Assembly: GCA_017620345.1 (NCBI GenBank)
Contig: JAFZQP010000006.1
Span: forward strand, 1-7,096
Source of the DNA: Lachnospiraceae bacterium
GTDB lineage: Bacteria; Bacillota_A; Clostridia; Lachnospirales; Lachnospiraceae
Length of the DNA stretch: 7,096 nucleotides
Direction: 5' to 3'
The notes under the pieces are model-generated. The model worked only from the letters and a program-made list of their open reading frames with translations. It ran no database searches and had not been told where the DNA came from. Within the stretch, counting starts at the first letter, position 1; each line of letters begins with the position of its first letter. The position numbers and the translations under genes were made by a program. Below are positions 1 to 6,385 of the stretch, piece by piece.

Positions 1-124
1 CGTCAAGAGACTTGAAGCCTTCCATGTTAAGTCCTGAGTAGTGTACGAATACATCATTGCCCTGCTCGTCGCAAATGAATCCGTAACCCTTCTGGTTGTT
101 GAACCATTTAACTGTACCTTTCAT
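1..124 (-). CDS. Cold shock protein, CspA family (5' part only, cut by window edge)
   Basis: Small single-domain nucleic-acid-binding protein of the cold shock (OB-fold) family. Members bind single-stranded RNA/DNA in the cytoplasm and act as RNA chaperones. Forty-one codons are visible out of the usual 65-70. The sequence starts [17 protein letters not shown], which carries the TVKWFN strand and the RNP1-type motif KGYGFI. The RNP2-type motif VFVHY follows at residues 25-29. These aromatic residues form the nucleic-acid-binding face of the family. The ATG (bases 124-122) lies 8 nt after a strong GGAGG site, so the start is secure. It is transcribed away from the operon on the other strand. 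The family is certain; which paralogue, and whether it is cold-induced, cannot be told from this fragment. Confidence 0.95.
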   Translation of the reverse strand, partial: MKGTVKWFNNQKGYGFICDEQGNDVFVHYSGLNMEGFKSLD

Positions 125-130
125 TGCAGA

Positions 131-137
131 TACCTCC
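131..137 (-). promoter_or_regulatory. Ribosome binding site of the cold shock gene
   Basis: On the minus strand this reads GGAGGTA, a near-perfect anti-16S match, with 8 nt between GGAGG and the ATG at base 124. Confidence 0.85.
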
Positions 138-169
138 GAAATAATAAATAAAACTAAAACAACAAGGGA

Positions 170-198
170 ATGTTACCACAACCGTGCCAAATTGTAAA
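170..198 (-). promoter_or_regulatory. Putative sigma-A promoter of the cold shock gene
   Basis: On the minus strand, TTTACA (bases 198-193) and TAACAT (bases 175-170) are separated by 17 nt. TGG directly precedes the -10, giving an extended -10 (TGn) element. Transcription would start near base 163, leaving a short leader of about 40 nt. The elements are seen by eye and match consensus only in part. A long structured leader like that of E. coli cspA does not fit in this space unless the true start lies further upstream. Confidence 0.5.
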
Positions 199-206
199 TA
201 AAAAGT

Positions 207-235
207 TTGAAAAATGGTTGTTATGAGAGTATAGT
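207..235 (+). promoter_or_regulatory. Putative sigma-A promoter of the six-gene operon
   Basis: TTGAAA (207-212) and TATAGT (230-235) are separated by exactly 17 nt, close to the sigma-A consensus. Transcription would start near base 242, giving a leader of about 30 nt before the TTG start at 273. The -35 box sits 8 nt from the oppositely oriented -35 of the cold shock promoter (193-198), so the two promoters are back to back. This promoter also argues against translation starting at the TTG at 207, since that TTG is part of the -35 box. Confidence 0.65.
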
Positions 236-258
236 AATTCTGAATAATTGTGTCCGGC

Positions 259-264
259 AGGAGA
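259..264 (+). promoter_or_regulatory. Ribosome binding site that fixes the TTG start at 273
   Basis: AGGAGA ends 8 nt before the TTG at 273-275. No comparable site precedes the longer alternative TTG at 207, so this site decides the start of the first operon gene. Confidence 0.75.
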
Positions 265-272
265 CATTTAAC

Positions 273-1055
273 TTGATCTGGAATAAGAACAAAAAGGAAA
301 AAACAAAAAGAGCTGACACCAAGAGAGCAACTACCGGTTTTACGATGCTACTGATACCCAATTCATCCGATGCGGCAAAGACGGTTGAGATCACTTTTGA
401 CAGACTGCTCCAGCTGCTGACGGGTGCCGTTGCGGTTGCAATCATAGTCATAGGACTGCTGTGCTCGCTTGTTTATCACAATCATAAGGTAAAAGGTTCG
501 CTTGCCGAGACCGAACTTAAGGTCGCAGAACTGGGCGAAGCGAATGCGCAGCTTGAAAGTACGGTTGACGCACTAAATGATCAGATAGCGGCCGACAAGG
601 AAGTATTTTCCAAGATCGAGGATACGATATCGAGAAAAGAAGAGGAAGAAGAAGCCAGCGCGGCTGCCTCGGCAGTGCCGGATATGATACCGATCATGAA
701 TGCCGACGCGATACTCATCGATGATCCGTATGCCGGAACGGGCGGCGGTGAAACAGGCGGTATAGTATTTTCGACCGTACAGGGCGCTGTTGTTGTAGCA
801 GCCGGTGACGGACAGATAACACACGTGGATTCCGATGACAACAATCCTTATTACACAAGAGGAGTCGTCATCGATCACGGGAACGGATACGTAACATACT
901 ACAGGCTGAGTGGCGACGTGACTGCAAGAGAAGGATATGACGTGGCAAAGGGCGATGTGCTCGCGATGCTTCCGTCGGACGGTTTCGTTGCATTTGAAGT
1001 CAAGTTTAACGGTGAGTTCATAGATCCCAGATCTGTATTAACTCAAGATCAATAA
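273..1055 (+). CDS. Membrane-anchored coiled-coil protein with degenerate M23 (LytM-like) domain
   Basis: The protein has 260 residues from the TTG start. A Lys/Arg-rich cytoplasmic N-terminus (1-45) contains the segment TGFTMLLIPN. One membrane helix follows (about 50-69), then a coiled coil (about 72-120), an acidic-to-Ala linker, and a C-terminal M23/LytM-type beta domain (about 160-256) placed outside the membrane. The M23 fold is recognisable from GAVVVAAGDGQI, VVIDHGNGYVTYY and FEVKFNGEFIDP. The zinc and catalytic positions appear lost: the HxxxD pair aligns with Thr161 and Val165, the YxHL histidine with Arg211, and the final HxH with Phe238 and Ala240. It is therefore probably not a peptidase. 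Known degenerate LytM proteins such as EnvC act as regulators of cell-wall hydrolases, and M23 genes often neighbour bactofilin genes. Here the bactofilin follows 14 nt downstream. A role as structural or activating partner is inference. Confidence 0.85.
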   Translation: MIWNKNKKEKTKRADTKRATTGFTMLLIPNSSDAAKTVEITFDRLLQLLTGAVAVAIIVIGLLCSLVYHNHKVKGSLAETELKVAELGEANAQLESTVDALNDQIAADKEVFSKIEDTISRKEEEEEASAAASAVPDMIPIMNADAILIDDPYAGTGGGETGGIVFSTVQGAVVVAAGDGQITHVDSDDNNPYYTRGVVIDHGNGYVTYYRLSGDVTAREGYDVAKGDVLAMLPSDGFVAFEVKFNGEFIDPRSVLTQDQ

Positions 1056-1069
1056 CTCGGAGGTCATAT

Positions 1070-1588
1070 ATGTTTTTCAGGGACGACAATAAGGTCAGGA
1101 TCAATCAGACGTCCATATCAACATTTATCGGCGCGGATACGAAGATAGAGGGAACGCTTATATCGGGTTCTTCGATAAGAATAGAAGGAAGTGTTGTCGG
1201 TGGAGTGTGCGCGGAAGGTACGGTAGTGCTTGCGGCGGACGGCCAGATACAGGGGAACGTTATCGCCGAGAACATCATTGTTGCAGGCGTTGTGGACGGT
1301 AACCTTACGATAAAGGACAAGACAAACATAGAGCCTACCGGAGAGGTGTACGGCGATATCAATACTGCAAGGATACTGATCGACGAGCAGTCCGTTTTCC
1401 AGGGCAAATGTAACATGAACGTCGACAGGACGAAATCCAGGAAGGGCAAGAACCTGCTTAAAGAAAATGTTCACGCCAAAGCTCCTGCCAAGGCTGAAAA
1501 CAAGACCGAAGAAAAGAAAGAACCCGAAGAGAAGAAGAACACAGAGACAAAAGATGAGCAAGACGGCAAAGAACGAACAACAAAATGA
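1070..1588 (+). CDS. Bactofilin (polymer-forming cytoskeletal protein)
   Basis: This is a 172-residue bactofilin (formerly DUF583). Bactofilins self-assemble, without nucleotide, into membrane-associated filaments that recruit cell-wall enzymes and other partners. The core (about 17-117) opens with STFIGADTKIEGTL and continues with short hydrophobic/Gly repeats (RIEGSVVGGV, IQGNVIAENI, VVDGNLTI, GEVYGDI), the pattern of a right-handed beta-helix. A short N-terminal segment (MFFRDDNKVR) precedes the core and may help bind the membrane, as proposed in other bactofilins. The tail (about 120-172) is Lys/Glu-rich, low in complexity and probably disordered; it may be a partner-binding tail. The ATG follows a CGGAGGT site (1058-1064). 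The last 35 nt overlap the start of the kinase gene, which suggests coupled translation. The family call is firm; the client proteins are inferred from neighbours. Confidence 0.93.
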   Translation: MFFRDDNKVRINQTSISTFIGADTKIEGTLISGSSIRIEGSVVGGVCAEGTVVLAADGQIQGNVIAENIIVAGVVDGNLTIKDKTNIEPTGEVYGDINTARILIDEQSVFQGKCNMNVDRTKSRKGKNLLKENVHAKAPAKAENKTEEKKEPEEKKNTETKDEQDGKERTTK

Positions 1589-3185
1589 CGAACTGCTCCG
1601 CAAGATAGAGGAACTGACAGAAGCGAACCGCTCGAAGAATGCATTCATTGCGAACATCTCTCATGAGATAAGAACTCCTATGAACGCAATAAGCGGATTT
1701 GCGGAACTTCTTCTCCAGCTTGACGAATCGGACCAGGTCAATGAATATGCGTCTGAGATCAAGAGCGCGGCAAGTAATCTCCTGTCGATCATCAACGATC
1801 TTCTCGATATATCCAAGATCGAATCGGGACGTATGGAGCTTGTACCCGTTCCTTATTATCTTCATTATCTGTTTACCGATATTGAGTCCGTGATGTCGAT
1901 CCTTACAAGAAAAAAGGGTATCGAATTCCGTGTCAATGCAAGCCCGGAGCTTCCGAGCCAGTTGTACGGAGACATAGTCAGGATCAGGCAGATACTGACC
2001 AACATATGCAACAACGCGGTCAAGTTTACGAATGAAGGATATGTTAAACTGTCGGCTACATACACGGAGACAGATGATCCGGATCAGGTCATGCTCAGGT
2101 TTGAGATAGAAGATACGGGTATCGGCATCAGGAAGGACGACCTGGAACTCATATTCGACAAGTTCCGTCAGGTCGATATGAGACTTAACAGGAACGTTGA
2201 AGGAAGCGGTCTGGGGCTGTCGATATGCAGACAGCTGACGCAGCTTATGAACGGAACACTGGAGGTCGAGAGTGAGTACGGAAAAGGCACGAAGTTTATC
2301 GTGTGCATTCCGCAGAAGGTCCTCGACAGGAACAAGCTTTCCAACTATCTCGTATACCACAAGCAGGAAGAAAAGAAACGGTCTGTGATCTTTGCACCGT
2401 CGGCAAGAGTGCTCGTCGTTGACGATAATCCCGTCAACGTTAAAATACTGCGAGGACTTCTTCTTCATTACGAGATAGATGCGGACACTGCAGGAGGCGG
2501 TAGGGAAGCCGTACAGAAGGCAACGGATAACCAGTATGATCTTATCTTCATGGATCATATGATGCCGGAGATGAACGGAGAGGATGCGCTCAATGCGATA
2601 AGGGCATTGCCTGATAAGGACAGGGCATCGGTACCCGTGATCGCAGTGACTGCAAATGCCATAAGAGGCATGCGTGACGAATACCTTCGCAAGGGATTTT
2701 CGGATTACTTAAGTAAGCCCGTGGAAACACCGAAGATCGAGCAGGTGCTCAAGGACCATCTGGCACCGAACCTGATCGTATCGATGGAAAAAGAGGATAC
2801 TCCCGTACAGGAAGAACTCGACATAGAGATAGAGGGCGTTGATGTTGATGCGGGTCTTACCAAGTGCGACAGAAATGCCGCTGATTATGTCGATATACTC
2901 GGGATATTTACGGAGTACGGTCCTGATAAGGCAGGTGAGATCGAAGCCTTTGCCAAGGATCATGATTATGAGAACTATGTTATCGCGGTACATTCGCTCA
3001 AGAGCGTAGCGGCCAACATCGGCGCACATCAGCTGTTCACGATGGCCAAGATACATGAGTTTGCAGGCAGGAGCGGTAACGCCGCATTCATAGATGCCAA
3101 TTATATCAAGCTTGTAATGCTCTATCGCGAGATAATAGATAACATCAAAAGAGCGTTAGATGAGAATAACAAAAAGGAGCAGTAA
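1554..3185 (+). CDS. Soluble hybrid histidine kinase: HisKA-HATPase-REC-HPt
   Basis: This 543-residue kinase carries a full phosphorelay in one chain. A short helical N-terminus (1-30) has no sensor domain and no membrane segment. HisKA follows, with phosphoacceptor His37 in NISHEIRTPMNAI. HATPase_c (about 130-255) shows the N box LTNICNNAVKF, G1 box DTGIG (187-191) and G2 box GSGLGLSI (217-224). The receiver (about 284-403) has the acid pair Asp290/Asp291, phosphoacceptor Asp334 in IFMDHMMPEMNG, Thr366 and Lys388. A C-terminal HPt domain (about 430-535) has His480 in AVHSLKSVAANIG. All key residues are present, so it should be active. The ATG at 1554 starts just before HisKA and has only a weak ribosome site; it lies inside the bactofilin gene and is probably coupled to it. 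The open frame extends upstream to an ATG at 1467, but that would give an Arg/Lys-rich extension encoded within the bactofilin tail, so I rejected it. Input probably comes through a protein partner. Confidence 0.9.
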   Translation: MSKTAKNEQQNDELLRKIEELTEANRSKNAFIANISHEIRTPMNAISGFAELLLQLDESDQVNEYASEIKSAASNLLSIINDLLDISKIESGRMELVPVPYYLHYLFTDIESVMSILTRKKGIEFRVNASPELPSQLYGDIVRIRQILTNICNNAVKFTNEGYVKLSATYTETDDPDQVMLRFEIEDTGIGIRKDDLELIFDKFRQVDMRLNRNVEGSGLGLSICRQLTQLMNGTLEVESEYGKGTKFIVCIPQKVLDRNKLSNYLVYHKQEEKKRSVIFAPSARVLVVDDNPVNVKILRGLLLHYEIDADTAGGGREAVQKATDNQYDLIFMDHMMPEMNGEDALNAIRALPDKDRASVPVIAVTANAIRGMRDEYLRKGFSDYLSKPVETPKIEQVLKDHLAPNLIVSMEKEDTPVQEELDIEIEGVDVDAGLTKCDRNAADYVDILGIFTEYGPDKAGEIEAFAKDHDYENYVIAVHSLKSVAANIGAHQLFTMAKIHEFAGRSGNAAFIDANYIKLVMLYREIIDNIKRALDENNKKEQ

Positions 3186-3191
3186 TATCAA

Positions 3192-4574
3192 ATGCCTCAT
3201 ATACGTGCAGTAGTAATCGACGATGACAAGAACAGAAGAGAGGCTCTCAAGAATTCTCTTCCGGACTACATCGAATGCATCACCGCAGGATACGGTGAAG
3301 GTGCGATCGACTATATCAAAAGAGACGGCCAGGGAATCCTTCCGGATCTTGTGATCTTAAGCGGAGATGACAGGAAGAATTTCGGACTGTATATCTTTGA
3401 CTGGATGATCAACAAGTCAGGTGATGATGAGATCGCATCGATCCCGGTCGTTGTTGTGACCGATGATGAATTTTCCGAAAGAAGTCTTGAGTTCCTGGAA
3501 CTCGGAGATGTTACTTTCTTTGAAGGAGATATAGATGACAGCGCCCTGTTCTCCGTGATCACGCAGGCGATCGAGGAAGCTGAGTTCATGCCGAATCCTG
3601 TTGTTACCGCATACGAGGAGACCAAGAACATTGACAGGCTCATGGGACGAAGTGTCAAGGCTCCCGGCGGCAAACAGCGTGCAGTCGTTCTCGATATGGA
3701 CAACCGTGTCAAGAACCTTGAAGCCGCGCTTGCAAGAGGACAGAAACGTGTCAATGACATAAGGATGCTTCTCGATGCTGCCCAGAACATGAAGAGCGGC
3801 AAGAAAAAAGCTCCCGCAAAGAATGATGCGTATGTGATCAGAATGTCATCTTTCCTTGAAAAGGCAAGGAAGAAGGCAAATGTCGAAGAAGAACTGATGG
3901 CTTTCTATAAGAAACAGTCAGAGCCCGCAAAGGACAGGAAGGTATTTAAGAAGTCAGAGGTTAAGATGCAGGCGGCTGCACCGAAGCCTGAGCCCGTTCC
4001 CGAACCGAAGCGCGAGCCGTTCGTGCCGAAAAGAGAACCCGAGGCAGAAGTTCCGGAGTCGATCGACATACTTAAGGACAAGGCTTTCTCCAATCCGTTC
4101 GGCGCGTTCAACGCACAGGGATCAAAGATGCTCGAACCCAAGCAGGAGCCACAGCCGGCTGCAAACGAGAGGAAGTTTGACGGCAACAAGAAGTTTGTCG
4201 TCATAGTTGATGATGACTTAAAGACAAGAAAACTGTGCTCACTTTTCCTGACACAGAAATACAATGTTATAGCGCTCGATTCGGGGATCAAGGCAGTTGA
4301 TTATTTTATCAAGAACCGTGCGGACTTGCTGATAATCAATCCCGTGCTCAAAGGTATGAGCGGTATGGCCACGGTCAATTCCGTACTCATGCAGCCCGGC
4401 GGTATGCAGGTTGCGGTAATGTATCTCGTGGGAGAAAATTATACCGGTGCACGTTCAAGACTCCTCGGACAGAACGTTGTCGGCATACTGAACAAACCTA
4501 TCAAGCAGGGACTTATCGCCCAGGCTGTAGACGGGTATTTTGACAACCTGAACAAGTCGCCATTCCCGTTTTAA
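3192..4574 (+). CDS. Protein with two degenerate receiver domains joined by a coiled-coil/proline-rich linker
   Basis: The protein has 460 residues and no membrane segment. The N-terminal receiver-like domain (about 4-131) keeps the acidic cluster IDDD (9-12) and Thr90. The phosphoacceptor position is Ser57 (PDLVILSGDD), and the usual Lys-Pro is replaced around Glu111-Asp113. The middle (about 140-245) is charged and helical, likely coiled coil. A Pro/Glu/Lys-rich stretch (263-290) and a flexible segment follow. The C-terminal receiver-like domain (about 334-450) keeps IVDDD (338-342) and Lys435-Pro436. It has Asn383 where Asp should be, Val413 where Thr/Ser should be, and lacks the Met-Pro after the acceptor. 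Neither domain is likely to be phosphorylated in the normal way. It looks like a scaffold or decoy that binds the kinase or the intact receiver downstream. It lies 6 nt after the kinase gene; AAGGAG at 3174-3179 is a rather distant ribosome site. No characterised homologue is recognised. Confidence 0.82.
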   Translation: MPHIRAVVIDDDKNRREALKNSLPDYIECITAGYGEGAIDYIKRDGQGILPDLVILSGDDRKNFGLYIFDWMINKSGDDEIASIPVVVVTDDEFSERSLEFLELGDVTFFEGDIDDSALFSVITQAIEEAEFMPNPVVTAYEETKNIDRLMGRSVKAPGGKQRAVVLDMDNRVKNLEAALARGQKRVNDIRMLLDAAQNMKSGKKKAPAKNDAYVIRMSSFLEKARKKANVEEELMAFYKKQSEPAKDRKVFKKSEVKMQAAAPKPEPVPEPKREPFVPKREPEAEVPESIDILKDKAFSNPFGAFNAQGSKMLEPKQEPQPAANERKFDGNKKFVVIVDDDLKTRKLCSLFLTQKYNVIALDSGIKAVDYFIKNRADLLIINPVLKGMSGMATVNSVLMQPGGMQVAVMYLVGENYTGARSRLLGQNVVGILNKPIKQGLIAQAVDGYFDNLNKSPFPF

Positions 4575-4594
4575 TATTAAGGTGGAGCAGACAG

Positions 4595-5284
4595 ATGAAA
4601 AAGAGAATCCTTATCGTAGATGATGATATCATGACACTCAAGATACTGAAGAAATATCTTGAGGAAACATATGATGTTGTCACGGAAAATGCGGGATACC
4701 GTTTTATTGAGAAGATGGGCTCATATGAAGCCGATATGATACTTCTCGATATCGAGATGCCGGTAGTAAACGGCCTTCAGGCTTTTGAAGAGATAGTAAG
4801 AAATCCGGATCTCAAAGACGTTCCGGTAGTATTCCTGTCGGGTGTATCAAACCCCAATCTCGTCCGTGAACTCATGGGCAAAGGCGCAGCAGGCTACCTT
4901 GTCAAGACGATACCGAAGGGCGAACTGCTGGCGAGGATAGAGAAGATCTTCAATGAGAGTGAGAGCCGTGAGGTCATACAGGAAATACTCATCCTCGATA
5001 ATGACATAGAACACTTAAAATCAATGCGCAGCATACTGACTGAAAATAACTACAAGGTCAGGGTGGTCAGGACATCAATGGAAGCGGTCGACCATATCAG
5101 AAAGCATCACCCGAACCTGTTCATAATAGGCAGGGATTCATCGGGAGTTGAGCCGCAGGATGTATATGAGTCCCTCGCAAAGATAATAAGGGAAGAAAGA
5201 GTGATACCTCTCGTGATGGAGGAGAACTTCTTTACCACGGAGCTGCTTGACAGAGTCAGCAGTGCACTTACTCCCAATACCTGA
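4595..5284 (+). CDS. Two-receiver response regulator without output domain (first REC intact, second degenerate)
   Basis: The protein has 229 residues and is cytoplasmic. REC1 (about 3-119) is intact: the acidic residues LIVDDD (6-11), phosphoacceptor Asp52 in MILLDIEMP, Ser82 at the Thr/Ser switch position and Lys104. The residue after Lys104 is Thr rather than the common Pro. REC2 (about 130-226) keeps LILDND (132-137), but Gly179 sits at the phosphoacceptor position and I see no switch Thr or conserved Lys. There is no DNA-binding, GGDEF, EAL or enzymatic output, so any output must be by protein contact. REC1 is the only clearly phosphorylatable partner for the HPt domain of the kinase encoded two genes upstream. 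A GGTGGAG site (4581-4587) lies 7 nt before the ATG. Single-receiver proteins such as DivK and Spo0F also act without output domains; the tandem form here is less usual. Confidence 0.85.
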   Translation: MKKRILIVDDDIMTLKILKKYLEETYDVVTENAGYRFIEKMGSYEADMILLDIEMPVVNGLQAFEEIVRNPDLKDVPVVFLSGVSNPNLVRELMGKGAAGYLVKTIPKGELLARIEKIFNESESREVIQEILILDNDIEHLKSMRSILTENNYKVRVVRTSMEAVDHIRKHHPNLFIIGRDSSGVEPQDVYESLAKIIREERVIPLVMEENFFTTELLDRVSSALTPNT

Positions 5285-5298
5285 TACTCGGAGAAGAT

Positions 5299-6315
5299 AT
5301 GCCGGAAGAATTCGATAATATACAGGCAGCACCGGTTCCGCCCAAAAGACGCAGAAAAAAAAGAAGGAGCCCGGCGGAAACATTTCTGCTGATGTTCCTT
5401 GGGTTTGTGATGGGCTTCATAGTCGGTGCCGTTATAATTCATAACAAGAGCGCGAAGGAGCTTGCAGAGGTTAAAAGCGAGCTCGATACCGTCATCGAGG
5501 AGCAGAGTCACATAAACCTTACAAAGGTATATGTGCCCAAGCGCGAGATCAAGGAAGGACAGATCGCGGTCAATTCCTACAAGGCGGAAAACTTCCGCAT
5601 CGATAACGGCTTCATGGCCTATTTCGATGACGACGGGAACAAGATCAGTCATCTCGGATGCGACCTGTCATACCACAACAGGAACGTAAACTTTGAGGAA
5701 CTCAAGGCCGCGGGCTGCGAGTTTGTTATGCTTCGCTGCGGATACCGCGGGTACTCCGAAGGCGGTATGGTCAAGGATGAGAAGTTCGAGACATACATAA
5801 GCGAAGCGGAGCGTGTCGGACTGAAGGTCGGAGTGTACTTCTTCACACAGGCCCTGACACCCGAGGAAGCAAGGGACGAGGCTGATTTTACGCTCTCGCT
5901 TATAGAAGATCATACGATATCATACCCTGTCGCATTTGACACGGAGTACATAGATGACGAGAGCGCCAGGACGAACACAACGGAGATCTCGGAGGAACTT
6001 CGCAGTGAGATATGCAAAGCGTTCTGCGAGAGGATCAGGGAAGAAGGGTACTATCCGATGATATACGCCTCCGAGAACTGGTTTCGCAGACACCTCGATG
6101 TGGAACTGCTGAAGGAATATGATTTCTGGGCTCCGCAGTATCTGGAAGAGAATGATTTTCTCTATGATTTTACGATCTGGCAGTACACTGACACAGGCAG
6201 TATCCCCGGCGTGTCCGGTGATGTCGATCTTGACATCTCGATGGTCGATTATGCGTCGTTCGTGCCGCAGATGCGCGAGGCCGTGCTGACAGACGGAACG
6301 ATCGAAGAGTATTGA
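5299..6315 (+). CDS. Membrane-anchored GH25 muramidase (lysozyme family)
   Basis: The protein has 338 residues. GH25 enzymes cleave the beta-1,4 bond between N-acetylmuramic acid and N-acetylglucosamine in peptidoglycan. The N-terminus is cytoplasmic and very basic (KRRRKKRR, 16-23). One membrane helix follows (about 28-48) with no lipobox or obvious signal cleavage site, then a short coiled coil (about 50-70), a spacer, and an extracellular GH25 domain (about 118-318). The catalytic signature is present: Asp122 in LGCDLSYHN, and Asp214 and Glu216 in YPVAFDTEYID, matching the DxE pair of the family. The end has the typical IWQYTDTGSIPGV and VDLDI. It is thus probably active and held at the membrane rather than secreted. 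It has the same topology as the M23-like protein at the operon start. CGGAGAAG at 5289-5296 precedes the ATG. It is the last gene of the operon; its stop codon overlaps the next promoter. Confidence 0.92.
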   Translation: MPEEFDNIQAAPVPPKRRRKKRRSPAETFLLMFLGFVMGFIVGAVIIHNKSAKELAEVKSELDTVIEEQSHINLTKVYVPKREIKEGQIAVNSYKAENFRIDNGFMAYFDDDGNKISHLGCDLSYHNRNVNFEELKAAGCEFVMLRCGYRGYSEGGMVKDEKFETYISEAERVGLKVGVYFFTQALTPEEARDEADFTLSLIEDHTISYPVAFDTEYIDDESARTNTTEISEELRSEICKAFCERIREEGYYPMIYASENWFRRHLDVELLKEYDFWAPQYLEENDFLYDFTIWQYTDTGSIPGVSGDVDLDISMVDYASFVPQMREAVLTDGTIEEY

Positions 6316-6340
6316 ATAATTATGTAAACTATTTTATAAT
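6312..6340 (+). promoter_or_regulatory. Strong sigma-A-type promoter of the GspE/PilB-type gene
   Basis: TTGAAT (6312-6317) and a perfect TATAAT (6335-6340) are separated by 17 nt. The -35 box overlaps the TGA stop of the GH25 gene (6313-6315). Transcription would begin about base 6346-6347, exactly at the GATAGGAGG segment of the structured leader. I see no terminator between the GH25 gene and this promoter, so some read-through from the upstream operon is possible. Confidence 0.75.
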
Positions 6341-6385
6341 ATGCTGATAGGAGGGGCCCACGAAGTGGGAAGAACCTGTCTGCAC

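Noticed and set aside
1467..1553. Upstream ATG extending the hybrid kinase by 29 residues
   Set aside because: The extension is almost all Lys/Arg/Pro, being the shifted reading of the repetitive bactofilin tail. It has no Shine-Dalgarno, whereas the start at 1554 opens a normal helical lead-in to HisKA.
1461..1588. Repetitive Lys/Glu-coding end of the bactofilin gene as a tandem DNA repeat
   Set aside because: The bases are purine-rich from biased codons but no unit repeats exactly; it is a low-complexity protein tail rather than a DNA repeat.
1458..2558. Long open frame on the minus strand opposite the bactofilin end and the kinase
   Set aside because: It lies antisense to HisKA, ATPase and receiver motifs that are clearly real on the plus strand. 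Its product shows no recognisable domain, and I see no ribosome site. It is a codon-bias shadow.
3311..3802. Minus-strand open frames opposite the pseudo-receiver gene (also at 3905-4291 and 5107-5652)
   Set aside because: Low-complexity Ser-rich or patternless products antisense to well-supported domains, without ribosome sites.
6357..6369. CCCAC-GAA-GTGGG hairpin as an intrinsic terminator of the upstream operon
   Set aside because: There is no T-tract after it, the stem is only 5 bp, and it lies downstream of a near-consensus promoter, so it more likely belongs to the leader RNA.
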